Origin: Betaproteobacteria bacterium
GTDB lineage: Bacteria > Pseudomonadota > Gammaproteobacteria > Burkholderiales > Burkholderiaceae_C
Reading direction: 5' to 3'
DNA length: 59,449 nt
Assembly (NCBI GenBank): GCA_028870715.1
Contig: JAGWOZ010000002.1
Location: 1-59,449, forward strand
Shown here: positions 1-10,553 of the stretch, in pieces
Layout: every line of letters starts with the position of its first letter
Numbering within the stretch: position 1 is the stretch's first letter
The notes under the pieces: model-generated
What the model saw: only the letters and a program-made list of their open reading frames with translations
The model's database searches: none
What the model was told of the DNA's origin: nothing
Program-made: the position numbers and the translations under genes

Positions 1-260
1 GTGAGCTGAGCAAGCGTGACGGGTTGCGCACCCAGGAAGATTTGCTGGTCTTTCTGAATGGACACTGAAAGGCTCTTGGGTGTCTGGTGCGCCGGGGGGG
101 TATCGATCTTGGGCAGATCCACCGCAATGCGTCCGCTCAGGAGCGGTGCAGTAATAATGAAGATCACCAGCAAGACAAGCATGACGTCGATCAGGGGCGT
201 CATGTTGATATCGCTCATCGGGGTATCGTCGGCCCCGCGATCGAATCGGCCGAAGCTCAT
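1..260 (-). CDS. exbD: ExbD/TolR biopolymer transport protein (3' end truncated by window edge)
   Basis: Reverse translation from ATG at 260: MSFGRFDRGADDTPMSDINMTPLIDVMLVLLVIFIITAPLLSGRIAVDLPK, typical ExbD N-terminus. Confidence 0.9.
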   Translation of the reverse strand, partial: MSFGRFDRGADDTPMSDINMTPLIDVMLVLLVIFIITAPLLSGRIAVDLPKIDTPPAHQTPKSLSVSIQKDQQIFLGAQPVTLAQL

Positions 261-943
261 GGCGGCGTGTTGCCGCGCTCCGGACCGGTCGCCCCCGTGA
301 GCAGGTGCTGCAGGTCCAGAGCGTAGCCCTCCAGTTCGGCGTCGAGGGCGCGTGCACGCTTGCCCAGTGCGTTGTAGGCCAGCACAGCCGGTATGGCCAC
401 CGCCAGGCCGGCGGCCGTCATGATCAGCGTCTCGCCCACAGGACCGGCCACCTTGTCGATGCTGACTTGCTGGGTGGCCGCGATCGTGGTGAGTGCATGG
501 TAGATGCCCCAGACGGTGCCGAACAGGCCCACGAAGGGAGCTGTGCTGCCCACGCTGGCGAGCAGCACATGCCCTGCGTGTAGCTGGCGGCTGGCCGCAT
601 TCAAGGCGCTGCGAAGCTCGCGACGCACGCGGTCGGGGTAGCTTTGCCAGCCAGCCGCATCGGGACTTGTGGGCAGGCGTGCGGCCACGTCAGCCAGCAG
701 TGCTGCGAGTCCTTGGGGATCGGCAGCGAGAGCGGCGGCGGGGGCCTCGCGGCGGACCGGCGCCGCCCAAAATGCGGCTATGGCGCGTGGCACCCGGCGC
801 GTGGCGGAAGTCAGCATGGCCGACTTCCACAAAATGACGAACCAACTCGCCATGGACATCGCCAAGAGCAGCACTGCGACGGTGTGAATCAGTGCATCGC
901 CGCCCGCCCAGAACGCTGCCAAACCGCCGACACTGCCATTCAT
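257..943 (-). CDS. exbB: MotA/TolQ/ExbB proton channel family protein
   Basis: ORF 228 aa, GLFGTVWGIYHAL and VAGPVGETLIMTAAGLAVAIPAVLAYN motifs; overlaps exbD start. Confidence 0.9.
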   Translation of the reverse strand: MNGSVGGLAAFWAGGDALIHTVAVLLLAMSMASWFVILWKSAMLTSATRRVPRAIAAFWAAPVRREAPAAALAADPQGLAALLADVAARLPTSPDAAGWQSYPDRVRRELRSALNAASRQLHAGHVLLASVGSTAPFVGLFGTVWGIYHALTTIAATQQVSIDKVAGPVGETLIMTAAGLAVAIPAVLAYNALGKRARALDAELEGYALDLQHLLTGATGPERGNTPP

Positions 944-958
944 CGTGCGACCCCCGCC

Positions 959-1822
959 TCACGATGTCAGGCCGAGCACGGCCTGCATGTCAAACAGGCC
1001 ACTGCGCTTGCCGGCCAGAAAACGCGCAGCGCGCAGGCTACCGGCGGCGTACGTGGCGCGGCTGCTCGACTTGTGGGTGATTTCGATGCGCTCGCCGCTT
1101 CCTGCGAAGAGAACCGTGTGGTCGCCCACGATGTCACCCCCGCGAATGACGGAAAAGCCGATGGAACCGGCTTGGCGCTCGCCAGTGTGACCGTGGCGAG
1201 TCCAAACGGCATCGCGCTCCAGATTGCGACCTGTCGCCTGCGCCACCACCTCGCCCATCTTCAGGGCCGTGCCCGACGGCGCATCCACCTTGTGGCGGTG
1301 ATGCGCTTCGATAATCTCAATGTCGTAGCCGTCGGCCAGAGCGCGGCCGGCCTGCTCGAGCAGCTTGAGTACGACATTCACGCCGATGCTCATATTGGGA
1401 GCCATGACGATCGGAATCCGTTCCGACGCCGCACGGATGCGCTGAAGCCCCGACGCGTCGAATCCGGTGGTGCCGATGACCATCGCCACGCTGTGGCGCA
1501 GGCACATATCCACGTGATTGAGCGTGCCCTCGGGGCGTGTGAAGTCGATTAGGCACTGGGCGTCTTGCAAGCCTGCGTCGAGGTCGCTGCTCACGGTCAC
1601 GCCAGTGGTCAACCCCAGAGGGGAACCGGCGTCCTGCCCGATTGCCGGGGACTCCGCGTGGTCGAATGCCGCCGCAAGTCGGCAGTCGCTTGTGGCAGCG
1701 ATTGCTTCGATCAACATGCGGCCCATGCGGCCGCTGCTGCCCGCGACCGCGATCCGCAGGGGGGCTGTGCCGACGTCGTGCATCATGCGAGTTTGGCGCG
1801 GTGGGTCCGTTGGTTCATGCAT
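959..1822 (-). CDS. dapB: 4-hydroxy-tetrahydrodipicolinate reductase (start possibly 1786 or 1783)
   Basis: [41 protein letters not shown] signature. Confidence 0.95.
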   Translation of the reverse strand: MHEPTDPPRQTRMMHDVGTAPLRIAVAGSSGRMGRMLIEAIAATSDCRLAAAFDHAESPAIGQDAGSPLGLTTGVTVSSDLDAGLQDAQCLIDFTRPEGTLNHVDMCLRHSVAMVIGTTGFDASGLQRIRAASERIPIVMAPNMSIGVNVVLKLLEQAGRALADGYDIEIIEAHHRHKVDAPSGTALKMGEVVAQATGRNLERDAVWTRHGHTGERQAGSIGFSVIRGGDIVGDHTVLFAGSGERIEITHKSSSRATYAAGSLRAARFLAGKRSGLFDMQAVLGLTS

Positions 1823-2496
1823 CAGGGTGCGGCAGTGCTGGCGGGGGCCGCTGGCGCCGAGGCCGCGTCGGGCGCCGGTGCGGGTGTGGCCAGCGCCTCA
1901 AGCTTGCTGATTTCCGATGGGGGAGCCACCATGATCAGCGGACCCTCGGGTGCGGAAGCCATCGCCTCAGGCTTGCGCTCGCTCAACTTCTTTTGCGCGG
2001 CAGCGATCTCGGCCTGAAGCTGAGCTTCGGTCATGATTTTGGGTTTGGTGCCCCTTTCGCGCAGGGCGCTGATCTGGGCAACAAATTGGTTTTCAGAGGG
2101 CAGCGGATCGCCTTCGGTGCGGATCATTTTGCCGTCCTTGTCAAAGAACACGGTGAAGCGCCGCACGATGGGTGCGTGGTACCCCTGGCGCAGGCTGAAC
2201 ACGTATTCCCAGCGGTTGGCGTGGAAGATATCCTGAAGCAGCGGGGTGCCGAGGATGTCACGCACCTGTTCCTTGCTCATCCCCGGTTTGAGCTCGTCGG
2301 CCATTTCCTTCGACACGAAATTGCCTTGGATCACGTCAATCCGATAGGGCTTTAGAGCATTGGTGAGGTCGCGTTGTTGTGTGAGGTTGCTACATGCGCC
2401 CAGGGCGAGGGCGCATGGCAGCGCCACGACCAGCAGCCACGCGTGCAAGGAGGGCGTTGCGCGGCGAGCGGAACAGGTACGCAGGACTTGCATCAA
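1822..2496 (-). CDS. bamE: Outer membrane protein assembly factor BamE (SmpA/OmlA lipoprotein)
   Basis: Lipobox [58 protein letters not shown]; divergent from fur. Confidence 0.9.
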   Translation of the reverse strand: MMQVLRTCSARRATPSLHAWLLVVALPCALALGACSNLTQQRDLTNALKPYRIDVIQGNFVSKEMADELKPGMSKEQVRDILGTPLLQDIFHANRWEYVFSLRQGYHAPIVRRFTVFFDKDGKMIRTEGDPLPSENQFVAQISALRERGTKPKIMTEAQLQAEIAAAQKKLSERKPEAMASAPEGPLIMVAPPSEISKLEALATPAPAPDAASAPAAPASTAAP

Positions 2497-2563
2497 GGGT
2501 TTGGCGGGGGATTCCCGTCGAGTGGGTGAACTATGATGTTCATTCTAAACATCCATCATCGCC

Positions 2564-3025
2564 ATGCCGGTTTCCAACGCTCAGGGTTTGCGCAGCACAG
2601 GGTTGAAGGTCACGCAGCCGCGCCTGAAAATTCTGGAAATTTTCCAGAAGAGCGCCATGCGCCACATGACGGCTGAAGATGTCTACCGTGAGTTGCTCAA
2701 TGACAATTCGCGCGACGTTGGCTTGGCCACCGTGTACCGCGTGCTGACCCAGTTTGAGCAGGCGGGCATCCTGTCGCGCACGCACTTTGAGTCGGGCAAG
2801 GCCATTTTCGAGATCAACGAAGGCAAGCACCACGACCACCTGCTGTGCCTGGACTGTGGCCGCGTGGAAGAATTCGTGGATCCTGAGATCGAGCGCCGTC
2901 AGAAGAAGATCGCGGCCGAGCATGGTTTCGCATTGCAGGAGCACTCACTGGCGCTTTACGCCACGTGCACGCGCGAGGGCTGCCCCCACCGGCCGGCCCA
3001 GCCCAGTGCATTCGAGGGGACGTAG
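2564..3025 (+). CDS. fur: Ferric uptake regulator Fur
   Basis: LKVTQPRLKILEIFQ, HHDHLLCLDCGRVEEF motifs. Confidence 0.95.
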   Translation: MPVSNAQGLRSTGLKVTQPRLKILEIFQKSAMRHMTAEDVYRELLNDNSRDVGLATVYRVLTQFEQAGILSRTHFESGKAIFEINEGKHHDHLLCLDCGRVEEFVDPEIERRQKKIAAEHGFALQEHSLALYATCTREGCPHRPAQPSAFEGT

Positions 3026-3081
3026 ACAGGACAGGGAGGCCATCCAGCATTGGCCTGAGCGCATCGGTCTCGGACCGGGCT

Positions 3082-4038
3082 TCAGTCGTCGCCGCCCTCA
3101 AGCATCGCGAGGCGCTGGCGGTCCTGGAATTCCTTGAAGGTATCAATGCCGCGCAACTGCAGGATCGTATTGCGCACAGCCGCCTCCACCAGCACGGCCA
3201 AATTGCGCCCGGCCTCCACCGGAATGAGCACCTTGCGAATGGCGACACCGAGCACGTCCTGTCGCACATTGCCCGTGGGCAGGCGCTCGAAGTCCTGATC
3301 CTGGGTGTCGCGTCGCACCAGATGCACGATCAGCCGCAGGCGCAGTTTGCGGCGCACGGCCGTTTCGCCGAAGATGGTTTTGATGTCGAGAATGCCGATG
3401 CCACGCACCTCGAGCAGATTTTGAAGCAGAGGGGGGCAATGCCCCTCAATGGTGATTTGTGACGTGCGCATGAACTCCACGCAGTCGTCGGCGACCAAGC
3501 CATGACCGCGCGAGATGAGTTCCAGCCCCAGTTCGCTCTTGCCAAGCCCCGACTCGCCGGTGATGAGCACGCCCAAGCCCAGGATGTCCATGAACACACC
3601 GTGAAGCGTGGTGCGATTGGCAAAAAGCTTGGACAGGTAGGCGCGCAGCACATCGATGACGAAGGCGGCAGGCTCCTCCGTAATGAACAGCGGAATGGCC
3701 GCATCGTCCGCGGCTTTCACGAGCGCTTCGGGCGGGACCTGGTTGTCTGCGATGACCAGCGCGGGCGGTTCCAATCCGACCACGCGGCGCACGCGGCGGC
3801 TGCTGTCGGCTTCCTCGGCGTGCACGAGATAGTGCACCTCGCGCCAGCCGAGGATCTGCACCCGGTACGGGTGGATGTAATTCAGGTAGCCCACGAGATC
3901 GGCGCCCGAGCTCGCGCCTTCCACGGCGGCGTCGTCAAAACGGCGTTCAGGGTTACTCTGACCGGCCAGCCACTTCCATTTGAGCAGGGCAGCGTTCGCC
4001 TCGAAAAGGCTGTCAGCGGAGAGGGTGGCGGCTTTCAA
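3082..4038 (-). CDS. hprK: HPr kinase/phosphorylase
   Basis: Walker [35 protein letters not shown]. Confidence 0.95.
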   Translation of the reverse strand: MKAATLSADSLFEANAALLKWKWLAGQSNPERRFDDAAVEGASSGADLVGYLNYIHPYRVQILGWREVHYLVHAEEADSSRRVRRVVGLEPPALVIADNQVPPEALVKAADDAAIPLFITEEPAAFVIDVLRAYLSKLFANRTTLHGVFMDILGLGVLITGESGLGKSELGLELISRGHGLVADDCVEFMRTSQITIEGHCPPLLQNLLEVRGIGILDIKTIFGETAVRRKLRLRLIVHLVRRDTQDQDFERLPTGNVRQDVLGVAIRKVLIPVEAGRNLAVLVEAAVRNTILQLRGIDTFKEFQDRQRLAMLEGGDD

Positions 4039-4074
4039 GGCGTGGAGCGCGATCCCGAGCGGGGTCCGACCTCA

Positions 4075-4545
4075 TCAAGCTGCATGTTGGAGGCTGGCCC
4101 AGTCATGGACCAGGCGGTGCATGGTTGGCGCGTCCGGTGCATCCAACAAGCGCTGGCGGAAGCCATCGTCCGAAAGCATCTCAGCGATGGTGGAGAGGAT
4201 TTCCAGGTGCTTGCCTGATGCAGCCTCGGGAACAAGCAGGAACACCAGCAGCTGCACGGGCTGGTTGTCGGGCGCCTCGAACGGCACCGGGGTCGCCAAG
4301 CGCACGAGGGCGGCGCTGGGGTGCTTCAGACCTTTGATGCGGCCGTGCGGAATGGCCACGCCCTGACCGAGTCCGGTGGAACCAAGGCGTTCGCGCGCAA
4401 ACAAGTTGTCGGTGACGACGGCGCGCGCCAGCCCCAGTTGGTTTTCGAAAAGCAGACCCGCAAACTCGAACGCGCGCTTTTTGCTGCTGGCCTCCACGTT
4501 GAGCTGAACATGCGCAAGCGGCAGAATCTGGGCCAATTGATTCAT
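4075..4545 (-). CDS. ptsN: PTS IIA-like nitrogen regulatory protein PtsN (start at MNQLAQILP; approximate)
   Basis: REFLGSTGLGQGVAIPHGRI-type motif (RLGSTGLGQGVAIPHGRIKGLKHP); upstream of hprK. Confidence 0.88.
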   Translation of the reverse strand: MNQLAQILPLAHVQLNVEASSKKRAFEFAGLLFENQLGLARAVVTDNLFARERLGSTGLGQGVAIPHGRIKGLKHPSAALVRLATPVPFEAPDNQPVQLLVFLLVPEAASGKHLEILSTIAEMLSDDGFRQRLLDAPDAPTMHRLVHDWASLQHAA

Positions 4546-4697
4546 GGCATGGTATGGGGTGAGGAAAATTCGCGAGTGTATCGGCTTGCGCTGACACCGG
4601 GGCAAGCGTCGCCGTGCTTGCGTCGTCGCCGGCTCCAAGACTCACGGCATGCTACGCCCGACCGGCTTTGCGCGATCGGACGCAGCAATGCGCCGTT

Positions 4698-5036
4698 TCA
4701 AGAGGCAAGATCGAGATGCTTGCCCGGCACAGCTTGGTGGGAGCGCGTGCGATTCTTGTGCTCCACGACTTGGCGGTCGAGCTTGTCGACCAGTTCATCA
4801 ATGGCGGCGTAAAGGTCCTGGTCTTGGCATTCCGCAAAGATGTTCTTGCCCTTTAATTGAAGATTGCATTCGGCCTTTTGGCGGCGCTCCTTTTCCTTTT
4901 GTTTCTCCACAGAGAGAAGCACGTTGACACTTATCAGCTGATCGAAATGGCGCGCCACCCGGTGCAGCTTGGATTCGACATAGCTGCGCAAGGCGGGGGT
5001 GACGTCCACATGGTGGCCGCTGATGGTCAGGTTCAT
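4698..5036 (-). CDS. hpf: Ribosome hibernation promoting factor / sigma-54 modulation protein
   Basis: [46 protein letters not shown]. Confidence 0.9.
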   Translation of the reverse strand: MNLTISGHHVDVTPALRSYVESKLHRVARHFDQLISVNVLLSVEKQKEKERRQKAECNLQLKGKNIFAECQDQDLYAAIDELVDKLDRQVVEHKNRTRSHQAVPGKHLDLAS

Positions 5037-5649
5037 AAATCCCTCCTGGTACACGGTTAAGCAAAATGGTTGAAGGAAAACACGGGCCAGGGTACGCGGC
5101 GCCTGCAACTTTCTTGCGTTTCGCGGCAACGCAACCATGGCGATTGCAGTGTGCGCCCGCCGTTGGCCAAAATCAAGGCCAACGCGTCATCAGGCCACCC
5201 GGCCTCGCGATGCATGACGCGTTAATGTCCCTAAAATGTCCTATCATCGCCTATCGTGTTTCGTTCCTCTACTTACAGCGATCTTTTGCAAAGTTGTCAA
5301 ACGTCTATTTCTGGTTGCGTGGCGTCTGTCGAGGCGATTTGCATGGGCAAATCGTGGCTTGCATGCGGCCCCAGCGCTGCGTCGTGAGCGCGCGACCCAT
5401 GGCCGGCCCGGCAATCGGATAGGGCGCGGGCATTTGCGCGCAGGCAAGTGAAGGCCGCGTCGGCGCGCGCGGACCACGGTTCGCCACCCGGAACCACGCA
5501 TTGGGGGCCCGGTGAATACCCTCGCGACCTAGCGCAACGCGGCGTCGCCGAGAAGTGTGCGGTGATTTTGCCCAAGCCGCCGGGCACACCCGCAACCCAC
5601 GATGGGGACGCGGGCCCCGAGGCTCCTGTCCCCCGACGAGGTGGTGATG

Positions 5650-6675
5650 CCATACCCGCCAAGGAAGGATGCCTGCTACCGGTTGATCCGCCGCTGCAAT
5701 ATGCTTGTCACCATGCTCAACGTGTTCAATCTGCAAGGTGGCCGTCTGGTCCAGCATGAAATCGACAACGCCAATAGCCTGGCGGAGCTTGATCCCGTGT
5801 GGGTCGACCTGGATGAGCCCGAAAGTTGGGAACTGGCTTGGGTGGAGGAGCGTTTGGGTGTGACCGTGCCTGCCGACGCGCTGGGCGAGGATCTGGAGGA
5901 GTCGGCCCGCTTTTACGAGGCGGAGGACGGCGGTCTGCACTTGCGCACGGACTTCCTGGTGATGGACGACGCAGGTGCGCAGACCATGCGGGTCGCGTTT
6001 ATCTTGCATGGCAAGCGACTGATTTCGGTGCACCGAGCCGATTCGGCCGTCTTTCGGCTGCTGCGGCTGCGCGCGCGCCGGATGCCCGGCCTGGTGGAGG
6101 ACGGGCTGGACGCCCTGCTCGCCTTGTTGATGACCGATGCGGAATATTCCGCCGACGCCCTCGAGGGGGTTTACCTGGCGCTGGAAAATATCAGCCAGAC
6201 GATCGTGCACCCGGGTGCCACCGATGCCAATGCTGCCGAAGCGCTGGCTGGCATCGCGCTGCAGGAGGACCTCAACGGCCGTATCCGGCGCAACGTCATG
6301 GATACGCGCCGCGCCGTGAGCTTTCTCATGCGATCGCGCCGCCTGAGCGCGGAGCAGATTCGTGAAGCCAGCCAGATCACGCGCGACATTGACTCCCTTG
6401 ATGGCCACACAGCTTTTCTTTTCGACAAGATCAACTTCCTGATGAGTGCAACGGTGGGCTTCATCAACATCAACCAGAACAAGATCATCAAGTTGTTCTC
6501 GGTGGCCTCCGTCGCGCTGCTGCCGCCGACGCTCATCGCCAGCATTTACGGCATGAATTTCAAGTTCATGCCGGAACTGGACTGGGGCATGGGCTATCCC
6601 TTTGCTCTGGGCTTGATGGCCGCTTCGGTTGCGGTGCCCTTCTATGTCTTCCGCCGCAAGGGGTGGCTCAAATAG
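5650..6675 (+). CDS. corA: CorA-family magnesium/divalent cation transporter (start uncertain, 5602/5650/5701)
   Basis: C-terminal YGMNFKFMPELDWGMGYPFALGLM signature (GMN motif) and two terminal TM helices. Confidence 0.92.
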   Translation, partial: PYPPRKDACYRLIRRCNMLVTMLNVFNLQGGRLVQHEIDNANSLAELDPVWVDLDEPESWELAWVEERLGVTVPADALGEDLEESARFYEAEDGGLHLRTDFLVMDDAGAQTMRVAFILHGKRLISVHRADSAVFRLLRLRARRMPGLVEDGLDALLALLMTDAEYSADALEGVYLALENISQTIVHPGATDANAAEALAGIALQEDLNGRIRRNVMDTRRAVSFLMRSRRLSAEQIREASQITRDIDSLDGHTAFLFDKINFLMSATVGFININQNKIIKLFSVASVALLPPTLIASIYGMNFKFMPELDWGMGYPFALGLMAASVAVPFYVFRRKGWLK

Positions 6676-6684
6676 CTGGCAGGG

Positions 6685-7143
6685 TCAGATCGCGCGCAGA
6701 TGACTCTTGACCGTGCGTAAGAGCGCACCAAGGAGAGGGAGGTGCTCGTACAGCTCCTCGGCTGCGTCCCAGTAATCGCGGTGCAGCGCCACCAGACCCT
6801 GCGCATTGAACTCCAGGCGACTCGCACCGTGAATCGTCCAGTTGCGCCCGCCTCGCCCCTTGCTTCGAAAGTGAAAGTCCCAAGTGACGTAACCCTGCGT
6901 CGCATCGCCCAATGCGTGCAACACGACGAAGCGCGGCTGCTCAGTTGTGACGAACATATGCGCAAAAATGCTCCGGACCGCGTCCAGCCCTTGCACTGCG
7001 TTGAATGGGTCCCTGAAGCGCGCGTCCGCCGCGTAGATCCGGCCGATTTCGGTGAGCGTCAGCGGTGTGAGGCTTTCGAAATAGGCTTGAAAGCGAGCCA
7101 GCGGCGTGGCGTTGCGGGAGGCAGAACCCTGCGATGCGAGCAT
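6685..7143 (-). CDS. NTF2-like/SnoaL-like domain protein
   Basis: 152 aa, FQAYFESLTPLTLTEIGRIYAADARFRDPFNAVQGLDAVRSIFAHMF typical NTF2-like fold; last gene of minus-strand cluster. Confidence 0.75.
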   Translation of the reverse strand: MLASQGSASRNATPLARFQAYFESLTPLTLTEIGRIYAADARFRDPFNAVQGLDAVRSIFAHMFVTTEQPRFVVLHALGDATQGYVTWDFHFRSKGRGGRNWTIHGASRLEFNAQGLVALHRDYWDAAEELYEHLPLLGALLRTVKSHLRAI

Positions 7144-7147
7144 TGAC

Positions 7148-7909
7148 TCACAGCCCTGTGAAGCGGCTCACAGCTGCGAAATACAGCCGGTCCGGCAAGA
7201 GACGCAACAAGCGCAGCCAGAGGGTGAAGCGCTTGGGAAAGTGAATGTCGAAGCGCCCCCGCTCCAGACCGCGCACGATGGCCGAAGCCGCTTGGGTCGA
7301 AGTCAGCAGCGCAGGCATGGCGAAGCTGTTTTGCGCCGTGAGCGGGGTTTCGACGAAACCGGGATTGATCACACTCACGGCAATGCCGGCCTCGCGCAAA
7401 TCGGTGTGCAGCACCTCGGCCAGATTGATGAGTGCGGCCTTGGTGGGCCCATAGGCCAGCGCCTGCGGCAAACCGCGCCAGCCCGCCACGCTGCTGACCA
7501 GCGCAACATGGCCGCTGCCTTGCGCCTGCAGCACAGGCAGCACAGCTGCCAGCGTGTGCAAGGCGCCACGGTAGTTGATGTCGTCGTGCGCCAGCGCCGA
7601 GGCCAGATCGAAGGCCGTCGCGCGCTGGGGCGCGTACGTGCCGGCGCAATACACCAGCAGGTCCAGCCCGCCAAACTCCGCTTGTATCCGCTGCATCGCA
7701 ACGTGCAAGGCGGCGGCGGCGCGCACGTCCAGCGGCAGCGCCAGGGCGCCAGTGATGGCGGCGAGCTTGTCCGCGCTGCGTGCCGATACGGCCACACGCG
7801 CGCCGCGCTCGAGCAGATCACGCGCCAGTGCGGCGCCAATGCCGCTGGAGGCGCCGACGATCCAAACCCGCTGCGCGGGCCAGTTCGTGATGGGAGGGTT
7901 CAGCGCCAT
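7148..7909 (-). CDS. Short-chain dehydrogenase/reductase
   Basis: RVWIVGASSGIGAALARDLLERGARVAVSAR (TGxxxGIG), Y-G-P-T-K active site (YGPTKAAL). Confidence 0.9.
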   Translation of the reverse strand: MALNPPITNWPAQRVWIVGASSGIGAALARDLLERGARVAVSARSADKLAAITGALALPLDVRAAAALHVAMQRIQAEFGGLDLLVYCAGTYAPQRATAFDLASALAHDDINYRGALHTLAAVLPVLQAQGSGHVALVSSVAGWRGLPQALAYGPTKAALINLAEVLHTDLREAGIAVSVINPGFVETPLTAQNSFAMPALLTSTQAASAIVRGLERGRFDIHFPKRFTLWLRLLRLLPDRLYFAAVSRFTGL

Positions 7910-7943
7910 GGAGCGAAAATCATGATGGCTTGGACGACGCGCA

Positions 7944-8501
7944 TCAGGGCTTGTGGAAGGCGATGAAGATGCTGGCCACACGGAAACCGAACTTGGTCAT
8001 CACCGTGTGGTTGAGCAGGACATGGTCGCTCATCTGGTACATCCAGTCGTCCATCTGCACGTTGTAGACCGTGCCATCCACCGGCAAAGCCAGGGTGTAG
8101 TGCCAGTTAAAGGCATTGCCTTCGGCGTAGCCATGGGCGGTGCCGACGACATCGCCGGCGGTCCCCTCATAGCGTCGCTCGCCGTCTTTGCCGGGCAGGC
8201 GCGTGAGCTTCCAGATGCGTTCCTGCTTGGTGCCGTCGCCGTAGACGAAATGTTCAACAAGGGTACCGTCGCTCCCCTTCCAGGTGCCGGTGACGTCGAC
8301 ATGGAATCGCTTGATCACCTTGCCCGAGCGGTTGAACACCACGCCGTCGGCGCTCAATGGCCCGCTGAAATAGTTCTCCAGCTCCAGCGTCGGTCTCTCA
8401 CCGCGATAGTCCATCGGTGTGACGCTGGCGCACCCGCCCAGTAGTGCGGCAAACAACAAGGCGATGCCGCCCAGTCTCAGATGCGCCCAGAATGCGTTCA
8501 T
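7944..8501 (-). CDS. DUF3833-type lipoprotein
   Basis: Start MNAFWAHLRLGGIALLFAALLGGCAS with lipobox; LENYFSGPLSADGVVFNRSGKVIKRFHVDVTGTW characteristic DUF3833 text; stop of upstream MFS overlaps start. Confidence 0.85.
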   Translation of the reverse strand: MNAFWAHLRLGGIALLFAALLGGCASVTPMDYRGERPTLELENYFSGPLSADGVVFNRSGKVIKRFHVDVTGTWKGSDGTLVEHFVYGDGTKQERIWKLTRLPGKDGERRYEGTAGDVVGTAHGYAEGNAFNWHYTLALPVDGTVYNVQMDDWMYQMSDHVLLNHTVMTKFGFRVASIFIAFHKP

Positions 8502-9889
8502 GGCAAGGTTCTCGGTTGTTGTTGACAAAATTCGGGGTTGCCCGCGAGCCGCATCCAGCCGAACCAAAGCAGGGCGCCCGCCAGCAGCTTGAGTGCGCAA
8601 GGCAACAGGCAATACGCCATCACCAGTGGTGGCAGGGTTCCTATTGCAGGGGTGCCCGGGGTATAGCCCAGATCGGCCAGCAGCGGCAGGGCAATGCCTG
8701 CCGCCAGCGCCAAGGTCAGCTTGGTCGCCATGCCCCAGATGCCAAAGTAAGACCCCTCCAGCCGGCCACCGTGACCCAGGCTGCGGATCAACCCGGCAAG
8801 CAGCGCCGGCGGCAGCACCAGGTCGGACCCAAGCGCCAGCCCGGAGGCGGCGCACACGGCGGCATAGGCCCAGCGGTCGCCGGGTTGCAGCAGCGCCGCC
8901 CATAGAAAAACGGCGACGGTCAGCGCCATGCCCAGCAGCCAACTCGCCGCCGCACCGTAACGCCGCACCGCGCGCAACCAGAGTGGCACGCAGGCGGCGC
9001 CAAAGGCGAAGTAGATGAATAAATACAGCCCTGAGAGATCCGCCGCCTCGATGCGGTCGCGGATGAAAAACAGCACCAGCGTGGCCGGCACTGAGGCAGC
9101 CACGCCACTGGTCAGATACACCAGCAGGAGGCGACGGAAGGCCACATGGTGCAATGGCTCCAGCGCCGCGCGCAGCCCTTGTAACGTTTGCTGACCGAGG
9201 GCGTGGCGCGGCATGGGCGCGGACTTCACCAGCCACAGCCCGAGCACCAGACTGATGGTGAACACCACGGTGAAGCCAGCGGCGCCGCCGAGTTGTGTCA
9301 CGGTTGCGGCCACCAGAACGCCGGCGAGTCCCAAGGATTCGCGCCAGGCGAACGTACGGGCACGTTCGGGTTCGTTATGCCCCAGGCCTGCGCCCCACGC
9401 TTGATGCGTCACCCCCACGGCGCTGTAGCCGGCGTAGGTCAGCAGCAAAGCCAGGCCCATAACGGCGGCGAAGGCGCCGGGCTGTGGCGCGTAAGGCAAG
9501 GCAGCGGGAAAGCTCAGCAGCAATGCGAAGCCGAACACCAGCACCACACCGCTGGAGGCCATGAATCGCCAGCCGTGACCTGTGCCCATCATGCGATCGG
9601 CAAGCCTGCCGATGATGGGATCGAGCACGGCGTCGGCCATGCGCGCCAGCAACAGCACGGCGCCGAGAAAGCCGAGCGGAACGGCGTAGCGCGTGGCGAA
9701 ATGCTCGGGCAGAAAAACGTACAACGGCAGTGCGACGAAGCTCAGCGCAAACTGCGGTGCGCCATAGCGCGCCAGCTCGCCGGCGGTGTGGGGGACGGGG
9801 GCCGCACCTAGCGGAGGGTTCACCAAAACCGGCGGAGCCAAGGGTGCTGCAGCCAAGGCTTGAGCTTGGAGCGCCGATGCAGGGTTCAT
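8498..9889 (-). CDS. GPH/MelB-like MFS transporter
   Basis: 12-TM hydrophobic protein, YGAPQFALSFVALPLYVFLPEHFATRYAVPLGFLGAVLLLARMADAVLDPIIGRLADR (GPH signature). Confidence 0.88.
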   Translation of the reverse strand: MNPASALQAQALAAAPLAPPVLVNPPLGAAPVPHTAGELARYGAPQFALSFVALPLYVFLPEHFATRYAVPLGFLGAVLLLARMADAVLDPIIGRLADRMMGTGHGWRFMASSGVVLVFGFALLLSFPAALPYAPQPGAFAAVMGLALLLTYAGYSAVGVTHQAWGAGLGHNEPERARTFAWRESLGLAGVLVAATVTQLGGAAGFTVVFTISLVLGLWLVKSAPMPRHALGQQTLQGLRAALEPLHHVAFRRLLLVYLTSGVAASVPATLVLFFIRDRIEAADLSGLYLFIYFAFGAACVPLWLRAVRRYGAAASWLLGMALTVAVFLWAALLQPGDRWAYAAVCAASGLALGSDLVLPPALLAGLIRSLGHGGRLEGSYFGIWGMATKLTLALAAGIALPLLADLGYTPGTPAIGTLPPLVMAYCLLPCALKLLAGALLWFGWMRLAGNPEFCQQQPRTLP

Positions 9890-10503
9890 GGCGCCGCCTG
9901 GGCCAGCAGCGCTGTGCGCAAATCGGGCGCAATGGTTTGAGCCGAAAGCCAGATGGAAAAAAACCCCAGCGCAAAGCCATTGCCTGGCACCGTACCAACT
10001 GCTTTGCCGTTGAACAAAAACACCGTGCGCGGGCCGCCTGCGGCCGTGGGTTCGAATAGACCGCACAGCGCATCGCCATCGCTGACATTTGGGAAAATGG
10101 CGCGCATCTGCGCCAACCAGCTGTCCTGCTGCGCAGCGCTGCCAAAGCCCAGTTTGCGGATCTCTTCGATGGATTTACCGGCAATGGCCGCGCCTTTCAG
10201 ACCGCGCGCATAACGCAGCTCCAGCGCGAACGGTGCCGCGGTCAGGCGCGCAGTATCAAGACCCTGTGGGCCGACCCAGAGTGCCGCAGAGTACACCGTA
10301 AAGCCCCACCAGCGAAACACGCCGCTGCCGGCCAGGCGCACGTGTGCAAGGGTGCTGGCAACGAGTTCGGGCGGTGCTCCCACTGCCGCCGCTGCATGCG
10401 CCAAGCCAGGCGCAGCTCCCGCCGCCCATGCCATCGCGACGGCACCGCGCCAGAAACCGCGTCGGGAGAAGGTGGCGTTAGGCATGTGGCCTGAATGCAG
10501 CAT
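9886..10503 (-). CDS. Chalcone isomerase-like domain protein with Tat-like signal peptide (start possibly 10485)
   Basis: SRRGFWRGAVAMAWAAGAAPGLAHA Tat-type leader; LAGSGVFRWWGFTVYSAALW and ALELRYARGLKGAAIAGKSIEEI match bacterial chalcone-isomerase-like proteins. Confidence 0.8.
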   Translation of the reverse strand: MLHSGHMPNATFSRRGFWRGAVAMAWAAGAAPGLAHAAAAVGAPPELVASTLAHVRLAGSGVFRWWGFTVYSAALWVGPQGLDTARLTAAPFALELRYARGLKGAAIAGKSIEEIRKLGFGSAAQQDSWLAQMRAIFPNVSDGDALCGLFEPTAAGGPRTVFLFNGKAVGTVPGNGFALGFFSIWLSAQTIAPDLRTALLAQAAP

Positions 10504-10553
10504 GGCAGGGTTGGGGTTCAGGTCAGATTGACGCGTGGGTTTGGTGCGCCCGC

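Noticed and set aside
5305-6408. 367-aa minus-strand ORF antisense to corA
   Set aside because: Low-complexity His/Gln/Arg composition; CorA GMN motif on the other strand is decisive.
8502-9236. N-terminal extension of the 430-aa ORF 7944..9236
   Set aside because: Overlaps the MFS gene out of frame; real start is MNAFWAHLRLGG at 8501 with lipobox.
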